64,000 nucleotides of DNA from Brevibacterium sediminis (lineage in GTDB: Bacteria > Actinomycetota > Actinomycetes > Actinomycetales > Brevibacteriaceae), in NCBI RefSeq assembly GCF_013623905.1, contig NZ_JABKDD010000002.1:124001-188000 (forward strand), read 5' to 3'. Positions 1 through 9,430 of this stretch are shown here, in pieces. Position 1 is the stretch's first letter. Each line of letters begins with the position of its first letter. The translations under genes and the position numbers were made by a program. The notes below the pieces were generated by a model, which saw only the letters and a list, made by a program, of their open reading frames with translations, was not told where the DNA came from and searched no databases.

Positions 1-985
<985 letters not shown>

Positions 986-1132
986 TTAGATCCTCCCTGA
1001 TGGAGTGGAGTGGGAATCCAGAGCAGTCATCAACGCCCGCGACGGCAGAGAGTGTGTCCGCATGTTCCATTCCACATATGGACCACGCTCTCGAGACGAC
1101 TGGTGGGAACCCATCGGTTTTCACCAGTACTA

Positions 1133-1162
1133 GATTTAGCACTCTCCCCATGCGAGTGCAAA
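1133..1162 (-). promoter_or_regulatory. groEL promoter overlapped by a CIRCE (HrcA) operator
   Basis: CIRCE is an inverted repeat bound by the heat-shock repressor HrcA. Here TTAGCACTC (1136-1144), a 9-base spacer and GAGTGCAAA (1154-1162) match the consensus TTAGCACTC-N9-GAGTGCTAA in all but one or two terminal bases. Read on the minus strand, TTGCAC (1161-1156) and TAAATC (1138-1133) are 17 bases apart and make a sigma-A-type -35/-10 pair. The operator therefore covers the promoter. The transcript would carry a leader of about 150 bases before groEL. Confidence 0.9.
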
Positions 1163-1412
1163 TGTTTGTCGCCCGCCAAGATGGGCGAGGGCAGTTCAGA
1201 TCCGCGAGTTGTCGGCGCGCGATGGAGGCGCAGCGGGCAGTTCGGCCCAGCGCGAAACGCTTGGCGCAGGCCCGATTGCCCACGATTTCGAACAGCCCAG
1301 TTTAGGGCGAGTAGCCCTGTTTTCAACATGGGCTGCTCAACTCACACTGGGCTGAATCGAAGTCCATGCGCACGGGTGCACCCGACGCGGCCCCCGGGCC
1401 CCGCAGGCACTG

Positions 1413-1446
1413 AAAAGCGCCGAGCAGTTGCCTGCTCGGCGCTTCC
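1413..1446 (-). terminator. Rho-independent terminator downstream of the cold-shock gene
   Basis: A perfect 13-bp stem (1415-1427 with 1432-1444) and a 4-base loop are followed on the minus strand by a short T run. It lies about 90 bases after the stop of the cold-shock gene and in its direction, so it most likely ends that transcript and shields groEL from read-through. Confidence 0.8.
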
Positions 1447-1532
1447 CCCGTGCGATTGGTGCCGGTCGGCCCGAAGGCCGTTCCGACTCCCCGCCGCAGC
1501 GGATCAGAAAACTGTGCTGACAGCAGCCAGTC

Positions 1533-1736
1533 TCAGAGGAGGGTGACGGACTCCGCCTGAGGACCCTTTTGTCCTTCTCCAACTTCGAACTGAACCTGCT
1601 GGCCCTCTTCGAGAGAGCGGTAGCCGTCCATCTGGATTGCGCTCCAGTGAACGAACACGTCCTGGTTGTCGCCTTCAAGGGTGATGAATCCATAGCCCTT
1701 TTCAGCGTTGAACCACTTGACGGTACCTTGTGCCAT
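1533..1736 (-). CDS. Cold-shock protein (CspA family)
   Basis: Single-domain OB-fold nucleic-acid chaperone of 67 residues, the normal family length. It starts [18 protein letters not shown] and carries RNP1 (KGYGFI) and RNP2 (VFVHWS), with Trp in place of the commoner Tyr/Phe after His in RNP2. I chose the internal ATG because the family always begins just before GTVKWFN; the 13 codons of open frame upstream are not conserved. The gene is alone, with a terminator behind it and a long AT-richer leader in front, as is usual for csp genes whose leader acts in regulation (established for the family, not shown here). Confidence 0.95.
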   Translation of the reverse strand: MAQGTVKWFNAEKGYGFITLEGDNQDVFVHWSAIQMDGYRSLEEGQQVQFEVGEGQKGPQAESVTLL

Positions 1737-2185
1737 TACTTCTCCATACAGTGCAGTGCCATTGAAATCCCGCATCGCAGCCGCGATCAGATGACCCCAC
1801 CCGAGATACGGAAGCTAGTAAAACTCAACTGACCCCGCGACTTCTCTCATTGACCTCTAGAGAATAATCTCGGTGAAGCACGAATAGAACACAAGGTGCT
1901 GTGCTTGCCTAGCTGTTGCAACTCTACCGCAGGCACGCATCCCGCCTAGAGTGGTTCAGCACTGTTATAGATTCGTTATCTAAGGGTTTCCGCCCAGTTC
2001 ACAGCAGGGATCGCGGCGAATGAAATCAGACCGTTCGGTCAGAAATTCGCCGAGGCGGCCCGCACGGTCACGACCCGACCGCAACCGAGGAGTCCCGCCG
2101 ACTCATGCCCTTACGACCGAAGCGGCCGAGCCCGAACCGATCCCGCCGACTCAGCTGCGCTGCCGCGCCGCCGAACCGCATAGGA
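1737..2185. other. Intergenic region, probable csp leader and promoter
   Basis: 449 bases without a credible gene. The part next to the cold-shock gene is clearly AT-richer than its surroundings. A TATAAC on the minus strand (1969-1964) could be its -10 box, which would give a leader of about 220 bases. A copy of the 11-mer CGCCGAGGCGG sits at 2048-2058. No other signal seen. Confidence 0.4.
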
Positions 2186-2749
2186 TCACTCCGAGTCCCC
2201 GCCTTCGCTGGACTCGGGTCCGCGATCGGCGATGTCCGAACAGATGACGACGGTGACGTCGGCTTCGAAGTCGGACGAGGCCTCCGTGGCAGAGACTCCC
2301 AGCGACTTGGCGACGAGCTTGGCCTGGGACGCGTTCTCTTCGCCGTTGTAGTACACGGTCGAATCAGTGAGGTTCGTCGAATAGTTGCCGACCTGCCCGA
2401 GTTTCCAGCCCTTCTCCTCGACCGCCTCGGAGAACTTCTTCGCAGCACCGGAGACGCCGGAGCCGTTGAGCACGTCGACGGTGATCGAGTCGTCTGCGAC
2501 GCTGACCTCGCTCTCACTCGGCGAGGGTTCGGCCGACGCCGATTCGGAGGCCGGAGGGTCGGCGATCTTCGACTCGGGATTGCCCATCGAGGAGAAGATG
2601 ATGTTGATGGCGGCCACGACCAGCAGGACGGCGACCAGGGCGAGGATGATGACCAGCGAGATGGCACCGATGTTCGACGACGCCGCGGACTCCTGTCGAT
2701 GGGCACCGCTGCGCCGGCCGGGCTCGATCTCGTCGAATTCGTCGGTCAT
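2186..2749 (-). CDS. Membrane-anchored LytR_C-domain protein
   Basis: 187 residues: a short cytoplasmic N-terminus, one membrane helix (about residues 26-52, IGAISLVIILALVAVLL), a Ser/Glu/Ala-rich linker, then an extracytoplasmic domain from about residue 87 (ITVDVLNGSGVSGAAKKFSEA) that matches the LytR/CpsA/Psr C-terminal domain (LytR_C). That domain is often attached to cell-wall glycopolymer ligases but occurs alone here, without the catalytic LCP domain. It starts two bases after the stop of the DUF3263 gene, so the two are co-transcribed. A role in envelope assembly is inference. Confidence 0.85.
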   Translation of the reverse strand: MTDEFDEIEPGRRSGAHRQESAASSNIGAISLVIILALVAVLLVVAAINIIFSSMGNPESKIADPPASESASAEPSPSESEVSVADDSITVDVLNGSGVSGAAKKFSEAVEEKGWKLGQVGNYSTNLTDSTVYYNGEENASQAKLVAKSLGVSATEASSDFEADVTVVICSDIADRGPESSEGGDSE

Positions 2750-2751
2750 GT

Positions 2752-3018
2752 CTACCTCGAGACGCGGGCTTGGGCGCGTTCGCTCTGCCGCGTGCTGCGG
2801 ATTCGGCGAAGGCGCTTGACCAGCATGGGGTCGCTGGCCAGAGCTGCAGGGTGGTCGAGAAGCGAGTTCAGTATCTGGAAGTAGCTGGTGGCTGACATAT
2901 CGAAGCGCTCACGGATCGCGTGGTCCTTGGCGCCTCCGTATTTCCACCACCGCCGCTCGAACTCCAAAACGGCCACCTCGAGCTCGCTCAGTTCTGAGGT
3001 GTCGTCGTTCGGCGGCAT
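2752..3018 (-). CDS. DUF3263-family protein
   Basis: 88-residue protein matching the actinobacterial DUF3263 family: an acidic N-terminus, then LSELEVAVLEFERRWWKYGGAKDHAIRERF and a helical segment ending in basic residues (MLVKRLRRIRSTR). The short helix-turn-helix-like layout is compatible with DNA binding, but no function is established. It has a good ribosome site (GAAGGAGC) and, on the minus strand, a TATAGA/TAATAT -10 candidate around 3050-3060. It is directly followed by the LytR_C gene, a pairing seen in other actinomycetes. Confidence 0.85.
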   Translation of the reverse strand: MPPNDDTSELSELEVAVLEFERRWWKYGGAKDHAIRERFDMSATSYFQILNSLLDHPAALASDPMLVKRLRRIRSTRQSERAQARVSR

Positions 3019-3210
3019 AGAGGTTGTGCTCCTTCGAGAGGTGTCTGTGCTTCTATATTATCGCCCGATCGGCGGTACTGAAATTTCCGGCGCGCCGCCG
3101 CGGATGTGAGGTCGGTCCCCGAACGGCCCAAGTCAGTCCCCAACTAACCGCACCACCCCGCCGCACGGCACCGGATCGGTGGCCATGACGACGGGGTGAA
3201 GAGAACGACC

Positions 3211-3238
3211 TTCGCCGAGGCGGGGCCGCCTCGGCGAA
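3211..3238. repeat. Short GC-rich hairpin built from two CGCCGAGGCGG units
   Basis: Two 13-base arms (TTCGCCGAGGCGG and its complement) face each other with 2 bases between. The hairpin lies in the non-coding space behind the aldehyde dehydrogenase gene, with a third unit at 3296-3306. It could act as a terminator, but there is no T run and the same unit recurs across the window, so it is listed as a repeat. Confidence 0.75.
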
Positions 3239-3316
3239 CCGGGTGACCCGATCACGAGGATCGGATCGGCCCCACATTCGACCGCAAGAGCAGGGCCGCC
3301 TCGGCGGGGAAAAGGA

Positions 3317-4783
3317 TCAGCGGATGCGGATATTGACCTGCTTGATCTGGGTGAATCCTTCGAGCATGCCTTCCAGCGATGCCTCTCGCCCGAATCCGGA
3401 GGTCTTCATGCCGCCGTAAGACTGGCCGGCCAGCTGGCCGCCGCCCTGGTTGACCTGAACCCAGCCGGATTCGATCCGGTTGGCCATGGTCAGGGCCGCG
3501 TCGACGTCCTTGGTGAAGACGAAGGCCGCGAGTCCGAAGTCGGAGTCGTTGGCCATGTCGATGACCTCGTCGATGTCCTTCCACGGGATGACCGAGAGGA
3601 CGGGGCCGAAGATCTCTTCACGGCTGGTCTGCCAGTCGTTCTTCGCCTTCGAGAAGATCACGGGAGCGTGGTAGAAGCCGGGTTCGCCGACTTCCAGCGA
3701 ATCGGAGCCGTCGTAGGCGATCTCGACGCCGTCCATCGACTTGCCCATCTCGATATAGCTGGCGACCTGGTCGTACTGCTTCTCGTTGATGATGCAGCCG
3801 ATGTCGGTGGACTCATCGCGGGGGTCGCCGACCTTCATCTTCGACACCGCGTCGACGAGCTTGGACAGGAAATCGTCGTAGATGTCTTCGTGGAGGAACA
3901 GACGCGACCCCATGGTGCACGACTGGCCCTGGCGGGCGAAGCGGGTCGACAGCAGCACCTGCTCGAGGGTGTCGTCGTCGTTCGAGTCCGGGAAGATGAT
4001 GTTCGGGGACTTGCCGCCGAGCTCCATCGACGAATGCGCGAGACGACCGCCGGCCACCTCGGCGACGTGACGGCCGACGCTCGTCGATCCGGTGAACGAG
4101 ACCTTGTCGACGTCGGGGTGGACGTTGAGGGCCTCACCGATGACCGAGCCCTTGCCGGTGACGACGTTGAGCACACCGGCGGGCAGGATGTCGGCGATGA
4201 TCTCGGCCATCTTGAGGATGGTCAGCGGTGCATCCTCTGCGCATTTGAGGACGATCGTGTTGCCGGCGGCGATCGCGGCGGGGGTCTTGAAGGCGGCGAT
4301 CATCAGCGGCGAGTTCCACGGCAGAATGCCGGCGACGACACCCAGCGGCACACGCTTGGTGTACTGGAGCTGCTTGTCTCCGGCGGGCAGGGTGTTGCCC
4401 TTGACCTCACCGGCGACGCCGCCCATGTAGCGGAACAGGTCGGCCAGGGTGATCGTCTCCGGGCGAGCCTGGGTGCGGATCGCGTTTCCGGTGTCGAGAG
4501 CAGTCAGCTGGGCGAGCTCCTCCGAGGCGGCTTCGAGCGCATCGGCGCAGGCCAGAAGCTTCTTCTGGCGTTCCTTGAACGGCAGGGCCGCCCACTCGGG
4601 GAAAGCCTTTCGTGCGGCCTGGACGGCGCGGTCGGCGTCGGCCTCTTTGCCGTTGGGCACCTTGGCGATGACGACGTTGCGGTCGATCGGGGTGATGACA
4701 TCGGTGGTGTCGCCGTCAGCGGCATCGACCCATTCTCCGCCGATGAGCATCTTCCAGTTCTTGGCCTCTGGGAATTCCGACAT
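3317..4783 (-). CDS. Aldehyde dehydrogenase (NAD(P)-dependent, ALDH superfamily)
   Basis: Oxidises an aldehyde to its acid with NAD(P). 488 residues, the normal length. Visible motifs: PWNSP (Asn157, oxyanion hole), SFTGSTSVG (nucleotide loop), MELGGKSP (Glu254, general base), QGQSCT (Cys289, nucleophile) and EIFGPV. The start follows an AAGGACC ribosome site; a much longer open frame upstream runs through the repeat region and is not real coding. The sequence resembles betaine/amino/aromatic aldehyde dehydrogenases, but I cannot fix the substrate. It stands alone between two non-coding regions. Confidence 0.92.
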   Translation of the reverse strand: MSEFPEAKNWKMLIGGEWVDAADGDTTDVITPIDRNVVIAKVPNGKEADADRAVQAARKAFPEWAALPFKERQKKLLACADALEAASEELAQLTALDTGNAIRTQARPETITLADLFRYMGGVAGEVKGNTLPAGDKQLQYTKRVPLGVVAGILPWNSPLMIAAFKTPAAIAAGNTIVLKCAEDAPLTILKMAEIIADILPAGVLNVVTGKGSVIGEALNVHPDVDKVSFTGSTSVGRHVAEVAGGRLAHSSMELGGKSPNIIFPDSNDDDTLEQVLLSTRFARQGQSCTMGSRLFLHEDIYDDFLSKLVDAVSKMKVGDPRDESTDIGCIINEKQYDQVASYIEMGKSMDGVEIAYDGSDSLEVGEPGFYHAPVIFSKAKNDWQTSREEIFGPVLSVIPWKDIDEVIDMANDSDFGLAAFVFTKDVDAALTMANRIESGWVQVNQGGGQLAGQSYGGMKTSGFGREASLEGMLEGFTQIKQVNIRIR

Positions 4784-5017
4784 TTCGGTCCTTTCGTTCA
4801 ACGATGAACTCCTTAGGCCGAGCATAACGCGTGGCGCTGAACGGCAATACACCGGTTCGGTAGGCGATCGCGCACACCCGATCTGCGCTCCGTGCACATG
4901 CGCGCAGGTCGATTCCCACCCTCGCCGAGGCGGTGTCGACGTCATCGTCCTCCGTCGCCGAGGCGGTGCCGGGGTTCGCAAAGCTCGCCCCTCCCGCGTC
5001 TGCGCGGTGAATGGAGG

Positions 5018-5077
5018 ATTGTTGGGTCGATCCACGGTGATATCGGTGAGGAAACCACCGTGGATCGACCCAACAAT
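5018..5077. repeat. 60-bp palindromic repeat, family B (intergenic copy)
   Basis: Perfect 22-base arms (5018-5039 and 5056-5077) begin ATTGTTGGGTCGATCC and enclose a 16-base loop. A second element of the same length, arm sequence and ends lies inside ispD (45465-45524). The region 4784-5236 around it holds no other gene: only CGCCGAGGCGG units at 4923 and 4956, and the udg promoter. Confidence 0.9.
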
Positions 5078-5236
5078 GACGTCCGTGGCGTCTTCCCGCC
5101 CCCGCATCCCCGCCGCCGGCGACAGCACCGCCGTTCCTGCTCCGTCCATTCTTTGGCAGCTGACGTCCATTCCGTGGCAGCTGACACCACTGTCCCAGCG
5201 CGACCTCGTCCGCCGAGCATCGCTACACTCGTGCCC

Positions 5237-5938
5237 ATGACGTCGACGCCCCCGCTGACAGAGATCATGTCCCCCGATTGGGCGAACGCCCTGACCGGAG
5301 TGGAAGAGCGCATCCACTCGATGGGCGACTTCCTCCGCGACGAGATCGCCGCCGGTCGCGCCTACCTGCCCTCCGGGGACTTCGTCTTCCGCGCCTTCGC
5401 CGAACCGCTGTCCGAGGTCAAGGTCCTCATCGTCGGCCAGGACCCTTATCCGACGCCCGGCCACGCCATCGGCCTGTCCTTCGCCGTCGACCCCGATGTC
5501 CGTCCCCTGCCCCGGTCGCTGGGCAACATCTATAAGGAGCTCGAGTCCGACCTCGGGATTCCGCCGGCCGCGCACGGGGACCTGCGCGCCTGGTCACGCC
5601 AGGGAGTCATGCTGCTCAACCGCGCCCTCACCGTCTCCCCCGGCGAACCCGCATCCCACCGCGGCAAAGGCTGGGAGGAGATCACGGAGCGGGCGATCAC
5701 CGCGCTGATCGAACGCGATCAGCCGCTTGTTGCGATCCTCTGGGGCCGCGACGCCCGGAACCTCGCTCCCCTGCTGACATCAGGAACCGCCGAGGTGGCC
5801 ATCATCGAATCCGCGCATCCCTCACCTCTGTCGGCACGGCGGGGATTCTTCGGTTCTCGACCGTTCTCGCGCACGAATGAATTGCTCGCGCAGAAGGGCA
5901 TCGACCCGATCGACTGGGCCCTGCCGGATCAGGTCTGA
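5237..5938 (+). CDS. ung: Uracil-DNA glycosylase, family 1
   Basis: Removes uracil from DNA, starting base-excision repair. 233 residues. It shows the water-activating motif GQDPYP (67-72, Asp69), the uracil-stacking and binding segments GLSFAV and LLNRALTV (Asn128), and the DNA-intercalation loop HPSPLSA (194-200, His194). These define family 1 UDG. A TACACT -10 box (5224-5229) lies 7 bases before the ATG, so the mRNA is probably leaderless and this start is preferred over the in-frame GTG 6 bases upstream. Much longer open frame upstream is the palindrome region. Confidence 0.95.
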   Translation: MTSTPPLTEIMSPDWANALTGVEERIHSMGDFLRDEIAAGRAYLPSGDFVFRAFAEPLSEVKVLIVGQDPYPTPGHAIGLSFAVDPDVRPLPRSLGNIYKELESDLGIPPAAHGDLRAWSRQGVMLLNRALTVSPGEPASHRGKGWEEITERAITALIERDQPLVAILWGRDARNLAPLLTSGTAEVAIIESAHPSPLSARRGFFGSRPFSRTNELLAQKGIDPIDWALPDQV

Positions 5939-5963
5939 GTCCGGGACCCGATCTGAGCCCGGA

Positions 5964-7868
5964 TCAGATCTGAATCGGACCGGTATCGGCCTCGTTCGAG
6001 GCGTCCGCTTCTCCGGTCTCGCCCGATTGAGCCTTCTCTACCCCGGCCCCGCTCGACTGAGCCTTCGCTCCTCCGGTCCCACTCGACTGGGTCTTCGCGC
6101 CACCGGGCTGCACCGAGTCGATGACAGAGGTCGACGTCTCGCCGCTGCGCACCTCTTCGACCTTCTCCTCAGCCGAGCTCTGACTCTTGAGGTTCTTCAA
6201 CGGAAGCGCCAGATAGCTGCCGAGCACAGCGCCGACAGCGAGCGCCGCGTTCGCCAGGATCGCGGTGAACAGCGAGGAGAGACCCACAGCGAAGGAGACG
6301 TTCTCCGATTCCGACGCGATCTGATAGACAGCGGTGAAGATCGACAGCCCCTGCAGAAGGGTGTAGATGCCGGGAATCATCAGCACGATCGCCGGAGCTC
6401 CCAGCCGCAGCGCCAGCGGCCGCGACAGGAAACCGGTGACGGTGGCCGCCAGCAGACTGGCAAGCACGTTGTCGACGTCCAACAGCGTCAGCGACATCAT
6501 CGTGATGTGCGAAGCAAGGCCGACGAGCGCCGCCGGCAAGATGAACCGGCGCCTGGCCGACATCGCCACGGCACCGGACATAGCCACCACGGCCGCCGCG
6601 ACCATCGACAGGATCGCCGTGACCACATGCGGGCTCGTCTTCGGCACGAGCACTTCGATATGACTGAGTCCGATGGCCTGACCGCACACGATTCCCAGGG
6701 CGATGCCGGAGACGATGCCGGCCAGAGTCATGAACACCCCGACCACCCGCCCGGCGGCGGTCAGCGGGAAGTTCGTCAGCGCATCCTGAACCGCCGAATA
6801 CAGCGACTGCGTCGGCAGCAGCAGAACGATTCCGGCAGCCACGAGGTACTGCGGTGAGGCGATGATGCCGACGTCGCCGGCGATGGTGGCGATGAGCGTC
6901 GCCGAGGCTGCCTGAATCGCCGTGATGAAGAACGACGGCAGGTGGGTGCGGCCGAGCAGCTTGCCGAACTGGAACACGACGATCGCCATCGTGATGCCCA
7001 GGGGAATCGCGATCGGGCCGCCTCCGAGCAGCAGGACGAGGGCACCGACCATGAAGCCCCAGGCTCCGGTGGTGAACCATTCGGGGAACGGTCGCCGCTG
7101 CGTGCGTATCGCGTCGAGACGACTGCGTGCCTCATGGAATTCGAGACGCCCGTCGACGAGGTCGGTGACGAGCTTGTGCACCGAGGCGAGCTTCGCGAAA
7201 TGCGTGGACTCACCGCGGTTGACCCGCATCACCGTCAGCAGACGTCCGTCCGAGGTCGAATAGTGCACGACAAGAGTGTTCGAGGTCAGATCGACCTCGA
7301 CGGTGGCCAGACCGCACGCGGTGCACGCGGCGATGACGGAGACCTCGACATCGCTGGTGCCGGCACCGGCGCGCATCATCATCGCCGCGATATCGGCGGC
7401 GAGGTCGAGGATCATCCGGGCTTCGTCTTCGCTCGGTTCGTTCGCTTGGACGGGCGCCTGGTACGGGGTGCCCTTGAGCGCGGTGACGATCGGGACCGGC
7501 TGCGTGTTCTCCGTCGTACCGGAGACGAGTTTGCCGACGGTGCGCCGGGCGACCTTCTGGGCGATGCGCTGAGACGCACCGAGGTGGTCGGTGCGGGATT
7601 TCGACCGCCCGCCGCCGCGTTCGGCCTTCGCCGCCTTCGCCGCGGCGGCCTTGGCGAGATCTTCGGGCTGAGGTTCCGGTGAGGAGTCCCTCAGTTCGGC
7701 AAGTCGCTGCAGGCGGGTGCGTTCGAGCAGTTCGCGCAGAGCCTGGGATCCGGCCTCCGGATTGCCGGAGGCCGGGGCCGGGGACGAACCCCGGACAGGG
7801 CCCGGCTCGGTCGGATCCTCGACCCGAACCTCGGTGGTGGTGGCGTCTTCGAGTTCTCTGTCGCTCAC
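5964..7868 (-). CDS. thrE: Threonine/serine exporter, ThrE family
   Basis: Inner-membrane exporter of threonine and serine. 634 residues. The soluble N-terminal half contains the ThrE signature (AGAGTSDVEVSVIAACTACGL), followed by about ten membrane helices from WGFMVGALVLLLGGG to AVGAVLGSYLALP. The first 130 residues and the last 80 are low-complexity; the tail holds three imperfect copies of an AKTQSSGTGG-type repeat. The GTG start overlaps the stop of the upstream amidohydrolase (GTGA), so translation is probably coupled. A longer open frame upstream lies inside the amidohydrolase gene and is rejected. Confidence 0.9.
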   Translation of the reverse strand: MSDRELEDATTTEVRVEDPTEPGPVRGSSPAPASGNPEAGSQALRELLERTRLQRLAELRDSSPEPQPEDLAKAAAAKAAKAERGGGRSKSRTDHLGASQRIAQKVARRTVGKLVSGTTENTQPVPIVTALKGTPYQAPVQANEPSEDEARMILDLAADIAAMMMRAGAGTSDVEVSVIAACTACGLATVEVDLTSNTLVVHYSTSDGRLLTVMRVNRGESTHFAKLASVHKLVTDLVDGRLEFHEARSRLDAIRTQRRPFPEWFTTGAWGFMVGALVLLLGGGPIAIPLGITMAIVVFQFGKLLGRTHLPSFFITAIQAASATLIATIAGDVGIIASPQYLVAAGIVLLLPTQSLYSAVQDALTNFPLTAAGRVVGVFMTLAGIVSGIALGIVCGQAIGLSHIEVLVPKTSPHVVTAILSMVAAAVVAMSGAVAMSARRRFILPAALVGLASHITMMSLTLLDVDNVLASLLAATVTGFLSRPLALRLGAPAIVLMIPGIYTLLQGLSIFTAVYQIASESENVSFAVGLSSLFTAILANAALAVGAVLGSYLALPLKNLKSQSSAEEKVEEVRSGETSTSVIDSVQPGGAKTQSSGTGGAKAQSSGAGVEKAQSGETGEADASNEADTGPIQI

Positions 7869-9145
7869 GGCTCGCTGATGAGTGTCGGGCCGAGTGGGTC
7901 GGCGATGTGCGCGGTTCCTGAGGCGGCGTCGCAGTCGAAGACGCGACGGCCGGAGACGAAGACGGTCTCGGCGCGGGAGTTCAGATCGAGCGGATCGCCG
8001 GACCAGATGACGATATCGGCGTCGCGGCCCACCGCCAGGGAACCGAGGCGGTCGTCGAGGCCGAAGATCGCGGCCGGGTTGATCGTCAGCGCTTCGATCG
8101 CGACGGTCGGGTCGAGTCCTTCCTTCACGGCCAGGGAGGCTTCGTGGATGAGGAAGTTGATCGGGATGACCGGATGGTCGGTGGTCAGCGCGATGCGCAC
8201 TCCCGCCTCGGCGAGGGAGGCCGCGGTGGCCAGGGTGCGGTCGCGCAGTTCGACCTTCGACCGGGAGGTCATCAGGGGGCCGAGGATGACGTCGATGCCC
8301 TTGGCCGCGATGAAGTCGGCGATCTTGTGGCCTTCGGTCCCGTGGTTGATGACGAGGCGGTAGCCGAATTCCTCGGACAGGCGGATGGCGGTGGCGATAT
8401 CGTCGGCGCGGTGGCAGTGCTGGTCCCATGCGAGCTTGCCGTCGAGGACGTCGGCCAGAGTCTCCTTGACCAGGTCGCGGTCGAACGGGGTGCCGTCGGC
8501 TTCGGCTTGCGCACGTTTGGCCTGGTAGTTCCGCGCTTCGACGAAGGCGTCGCGGATGATCTTGACGGTGCCCATCCTCGTCGATGGGGTGACCTTCTTC
8601 TCTCCGTATACGCGTTTCGGGTTCTCGCCGAGTGCGGACTTCACGGACAGATCCTGCGTCACGAGCATCTCGTCGACGATCCGACCCCAGGTCTTGAGGA
8701 AAGCGGTGCGACCGCCGATGGGATTGCCGGAACCGGGTTTGATGAGCGCCGAGGTGACACCCCCACGCAGGGCATCCTTGAATCCGAGATCGGTGGGGTC
8801 GATGCTGTCGAGCGCGCGCAGGCCCGCCCCGTTGGGATCGGTCATCTCGTTCGTATCGTCTCCGGACCAGCCTTCACCGTCCTCATGGACACCGAGGTGG
8901 CCGTGGGCTTCGATGAAACCGGGCAGGACCCAGCGTCCACCGGCATCGATGACCTCGGTGTCCGCTGGGAGGGAGGAGGTGTCGACGGAGCCGGGGGCCA
9001 CCTCGGTGATGCGGCCGTCCCTGACCGTCAGCGTGCCGGATTCGATCGCCTCGGCGCGGTTCCCGGACGCATCGGCCACGGGCACGATCCGCGCGTTCGT
9101 GATGACGAAATCTGTGGCTGCTGGGACCGGGACTGACCGATACAT
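7865..9145 (-). CDS. Metal-dependent amidohydrolase (imidazolonepropionase/dihydroorotase-like)
   Basis: TIM-barrel hydrolase of 426 residues. After the N-terminal beta domain comes PGFIEAHGHLGVHEDGEG, where the usual HxH metal pair is HGHLGVH, then further His candidates in WDQHCHRADD and VINHGTEGHK, and the Asp in LTTDHPVIP. The C-terminus NPAAIFGLDDRLGSLAVGRDADIVIW is the standard ending of the superfamily. The substrate is unknown. An AGGAG site sits 6 bases before the ATG. The product is coupled to a ThrE-type exporter by a 4-base overlap, so amino-acid or peptide metabolism is plausible (inference). Confidence 0.88.
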   Translation of the reverse strand: MYRSVPVPAATDFVITNARIVPVADASGNRAEAIESGTLTVRDGRITEVAPGSVDTSSLPADTEVIDAGGRWVLPGFIEAHGHLGVHEDGEGWSGDDTNEMTDPNGAGLRALDSIDPTDLGFKDALRGGVTSALIKPGSGNPIGGRTAFLKTWGRIVDEMLVTQDLSVKSALGENPKRVYGEKKVTPSTRMGTVKIIRDAFVEARNYQAKRAQAEADGTPFDRDLVKETLADVLDGKLAWDQHCHRADDIATAIRLSEEFGYRLVINHGTEGHKIADFIAAKGIDVILGPLMTSRSKVELRDRTLATAASLAEAGVRIALTTDHPVIPINFLIHEASLAVKEGLDPTVAIEALTINPAAIFGLDDRLGSLAVGRDADIVIWSGDPLDLNSRAETVFVSGRRVFDCDAASGTAHIADPLGPTLISEP

Positions 9146-9294
9146 TCTGCTCCTAGCGAGGGGGTCGGCGACGACGTCGGGCTGCGGTGTCGAGTCTACG
9201 CCACTCGATGTTTCGGCTGGGTGACCTCGGGGCCGTTCGCCGCGTTTGCGCACGGCCTCCGCCAAGGCGAGTTCCCGCCCCCCTTCCCCTCCCA

Positions 9295-9358
9295 ATTGCT
9301 ACCTGACGGCGGCACAGCAACCTCGCGCGAGGTTGCTGTGCCGCCGTCAGGTAGTAAT
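9295..9358. repeat. 64-bp near-perfect palindrome, family A
   Basis: Two 32-base arms meet without a loop at CCTCGC|GCGAGG (centre between 9326 and 9327), with one G.T mismatch. It sits in the divergent intergenic space between the amidohydrolase and SGNH hydrolase genes. A second copy of the same sequence with compensating arm changes is at 33162-33223. It is too symmetric for an ordinary terminator and contains no open frame of note. Confidence 0.92.
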
Positions 9359-9390
9359 GGGGCGGACGGGTCCCCGCGTCGGGTCCGGCG

Positions 9391-9396
9391 TATAGT
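9391..9396 (+). promoter_or_regulatory. -10 box of the SGNH hydrolase gene
   Basis: TATAGT with an expected transcript start near 9403. This excludes the ATG at 9401 and supports the ATG at 9431, which has an AGAAGGA ribosome site. Confidence 0.55.
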
Positions 9397-9430
9397 CTGG
9401 ATGAATCGCCCGAAGAGAGAAGGATCCCTG

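Noticed and set aside
3668..4807. A 379-codon plus-strand frame opposite the aldehyde dehydrogenase
   Set aside because: Its composition (Asp/Gly/Val/Arg) is the standard antisense shadow of a GC3-rich gene; there is no ribosome site or homology.
4784..5575. Long N-terminal extension of the aldehyde dehydrogenase frame
   Set aside because: It runs through a palindrome and into the udg gene; the family start with its ribosome site is at 4783.
9295..9358. Family A palindrome as a simple transcription terminator
   Set aside because: This copy lies between divergent genes, where no terminator is needed, and it has no loop or T run.
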